Positions 59,773 to 64,000 of a DNA stretch of 64,000 bases are shown here, piece by piece. The notes under the pieces are model-generated. The model saw only the letters and a list, made by a program, of their open reading frames with translations. It was not told where the DNA came from and did no database searches. This DNA comes from DASYTH01 sp036002505 (lineage in GTDB: Bacteria > Actinomycetota > Actinomycetes > Mycobacteriales > Pseudonocardiaceae). The stretch spans positions 42,183 through 106,182 of the forward strand of contig NZ_DASYTH010000196.1 in NCBI RefSeq assembly GCF_036002505.1, in the 5' to 3' direction. A program made the position numbers and the translations under genes. Each line of letters starts with the position of its first letter. Position 1 is the first letter of the stretch.

Positions 59773-61125
59773 CTACGGGGCGCGGCTCGAGAGGGTGAAC
59801 TCGCCGACGCTGGCTTCTTCGAGGGGGTTGAGGTTGGTGGCTTGCGCGAAGAGGTCGCTGTCGCCGGCGCCGATGGCGCAGGGGGCGAGGTTCATGGCGG
59901 TGGCGACGAGGTACATGGTCTGCATGAGCGCGCCGGTGTCCTTGAGGATGAGGGCGTAGGCCATGCCCTGGTACTTCCACATCACGCGGCTGAAGCGGGC
60001 GGCGAGGATCAGGAGCACCTGGGGTGGCGGTGCGCCGGTCGCGGCGGTGGTCCGCTGGACGAGCTGGGCGGTGGCGAGCGGGTCGGCCGGCACCGGTTCG
60101 AGCGTGTGGTCGAACGGGTCGTAGTGGTACATGCCGGGGGCGAGCCCGGACATCGAGGTCACCACCGGGTAGATCTCCAGGGAGTGCAGCGCGCCGCCGG
60201 AGGGGCTGGGGCGCAGCGTGAGCTCCTGCCCGGACGCCTCCGTGGTCCACCGGACCCGGGCGGACCAGTGCAGGAACTCGCTCAGCTGAGCCAGAGTCAG
60301 CGGGTTGTCGCCGTCCGGGACGCGCAGCGAGCGGCGGGCCTCCAGCACGGCGCCGAACGATCCGTCCAGCGTGGTCCGATCGGGTGTGGGGAGCGGCACG
60401 GCGGGGCCTGGCCAGGGCTCCCGGCGACCCGGTGGCGGCGGGTACCGCGCGGCGCCCCAGGACGTGGCGCCCAGCGGGTAGTCGTGGAAGCCCTCCCGGC
60501 TGCGGGCGTGAAACCAGAGCTCGTGCGTGCTCCACTGCTCGGTGGTCAGGTCGGGGCGGTCGTCCTCCCCGGCCTCGTGCACGAAGCCGTACCAGGCCAG
60601 CTCGGTGATGATCTCGGCGACGACCGGGGCGGGCAGCGTGCTGGCCGGTGCGGGGTCCCTCGCGGCGAGCCCGTGCAGCACCGCCATCACCTCGGTGTCG
60701 CGCACCAGCATCGCGGCCCGGCACCGCGGGGACTCGAGCAGGAGCGTGTCGCCGTCCCGGCGGAGCACGGCGAACCGGGACAGCAGCGGCTCGACCGGTG
60801 GGCCGGTCGGGTGCGGCTCGCGGTACGGCCCAAGCGGGCGGACGGTGACCAGGACGCGGTCGTGGTAGGCGTAGCTGACGGTGAGCCAGCCGCCGGCCCG
60901 CAACCGGGACAGCAGCGTGCTTTCCGGGCCGAGCCGGGCGGAGAGCTCGGACTCGGACTGCTCGGCGACGCCGAGCTCGTACAGCACGGCCTGCTCCTCC
61001 GCGCTGAGCTCATCGAGCCGCTCGCCCCACCGGGCGGAATGCACCAGGGCGATCCGACCGTCCACATCGGTCACCATGGACACCCGCGGTCGCAGGCGCA
61101 ATTGTCTGTTGCAGCGCTCGGTCAC
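59773..61125 (-). CDS. SagB-type (nitroreductase-fold) dehydrogenase, orphan
   Basis: The 450-residue protein has a winged-helix-like N-terminal region (EQAVLYELGVAEQSESELSA) and a C-terminal nitroreductase/FMN domain with EARRSLRVPDGDNPLTLAQL, SPSGGALHSLEIYPVV, GMYHYDPFDHTLEPV and later QTMYLVATAMNLAPCAIGAG, typical of SagB-type oxidases that aromatise azolines in peptide natural products (TOMM, thiopeptides). No YcaO cyclodehydratase, precursor or transporter gene is nearby, so the substrate is unknown. The GTG at 61125 is used; an open in-frame stretch continues up to 61260 inside the rpoC terminator. Confidence 0.85.
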   Translation of the reverse strand: MTERCNRQLRLRPRVSMVTDVDGRIALVHSARWGERLDELSAEEQAVLYELGVAEQSESELSARLGPESTLLSRLRAGGWLTVSYAYHDRVLVTVRPLGPYREPHPTGPPVEPLLSRFAVLRRDGDTLLLESPRCRAAMLVRDTEVMAVLHGLAARDPAPASTLPAPVVAEIITELAWYGFVHEAGEDDRPDLTTEQWSTHELWFHARSREGFHDYPLGATSWGAARYPPPPGRREPWPGPAVPLPTPDRTTLDGSFGAVLEARRSLRVPDGDNPLTLAQLSEFLHWSARVRWTTEASGQELTLRPSPSGGALHSLEIYPVVTSMSGLAPGMYHYDPFDHTLEPVPADPLATAQLVQRTTAATGAPPPQVLLILAARFSRVMWKYQGMAYALILKDTGALMQTMYLVATAMNLAPCAIGAGDSDLFAQATNLNPLEEASVGEFTLSSRAP

Positions 61126-61244
61126 GGCGTGGTCGCGTCCACCCGAGAACCTCCTCCGCGCCGACCCCTTGGCGCAGACGTTAATTGACAATTCCTCGCC
61201 ACCGATAGAGCCGGAGATCACGAACTCCCGTGAAGGTGAACGCA

Positions 61245-61289
61245 CGAAGGCCACCTTCACCTGCGTGGAAGCGGTGAAGGTGGCCTTCG
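61245..61289 (-). terminator. Terminator of rpoC (GAAGGTGGCCTTC type)
   Basis: CGAAGGCCACCTTCAC (61245-61260) and GTGAAGGTGGCCTTCG (61274-61289) form a perfect 16-bp stem, 15 bp after the rpoC stop. The same palindrome family appears at 12786 and 20692. Confidence 0.85.
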
Positions 61290-61303
61290 GGTCGATTGTG
61301 CGG

Positions 61304-64000
<2,697 letters not shown>

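Noticed and set aside
61126..61260. N-terminal extension of the SagB gene to the GTG at 61260
   Set aside because: That GTG lies inside the stem of the rpoC terminator and lacks a ribosome-binding site; codon bias in the extension is weaker than in the gene.

Overview
The window is high-GC DNA (roughly 70 % GC) with third codon positions almost always G or C, many GTG starts and dense translational coupling (ATGA, GTGA, TGATG overlaps). Gene content and order point to an actinomycete of the order Pseudonocardiales: actinobacterial-only families (TIGR02569, DUF3107, DUF3152, DUF2332, MoeZ, EccB/EccE), zinc-type S14, and extended ribosomal proteins. The genus is not established here; an Amycolatopsis-like relative is my inference.

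Left third (1-23.4 kb): nitrate/nitrite assimilation genes (1-2692), a secreted lipase, then a block that matches the order of M. tuberculosis Rv3205c-Rv3212 as I recall it: TIGR02569 protein, MoeZ, DUF3152 protease-like protein, TetR regulators, DUF3107, ferritin-like protein, DEAD-box helicase and a membrane-anchored protein. Housekeeping and poorly known genes follow: hydrolases, a RecB-like nuclease, a PHP phosphoesterase, a PH-domain membrane protein, NUDIX, DUF2332, a MaoC dehydratase, CorA with a structured leader and a 37-residue membrane microprotein downstream, and a secreted SGNH hydrolase.

Middle (23.4-33.2 kb): a reduced type VII secretion locus (divergent eccB and eccE, a nine-residue-repeat membrane protein behind eccB, an unknown gene behind eccE), then three tandem secreted subtilisin-like proteases with shared 5' leaders.

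Right half (33.2-64 kb, minus strand): truA, rplQ, rpoA, rpsD, rpsK, a new small coupled ORF, rpsM, rpmJ, infA; then map, adk, secY; then the spc and S10 operons from rplO back to rpsJ; then tuf, fusA, rpsG, rpsL; then an inserted VapBC pair and an orphan SagB-type oxidoreductase; and finally rpoC, cut by the right edge. Accessory genes interrupt the ribosomal run at 38.7-40.0 kb and 43.0-44.0 kb.

The most unusual signals are: (i) a 57-residue accessory domain present at the C-termini of both ribosomal proteins L4 and L17; (ii) two families of short repeats placed exactly between coupled genes, carrying their own ATG and stop so that ATGA junctions exist on both sides (rpmC-rpsQ, eccE-downstream gene, TetR-TetR); (iii) a 70-residue ORF coupled to rpsM; (iv) several other intergenic repeat families (21-bp arrays, a 3'-of-stop element, a frequent GTCCACNGTGGAC palindrome). 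No rRNA, tRNA, CRISPR array, prophage or transposase was seen.
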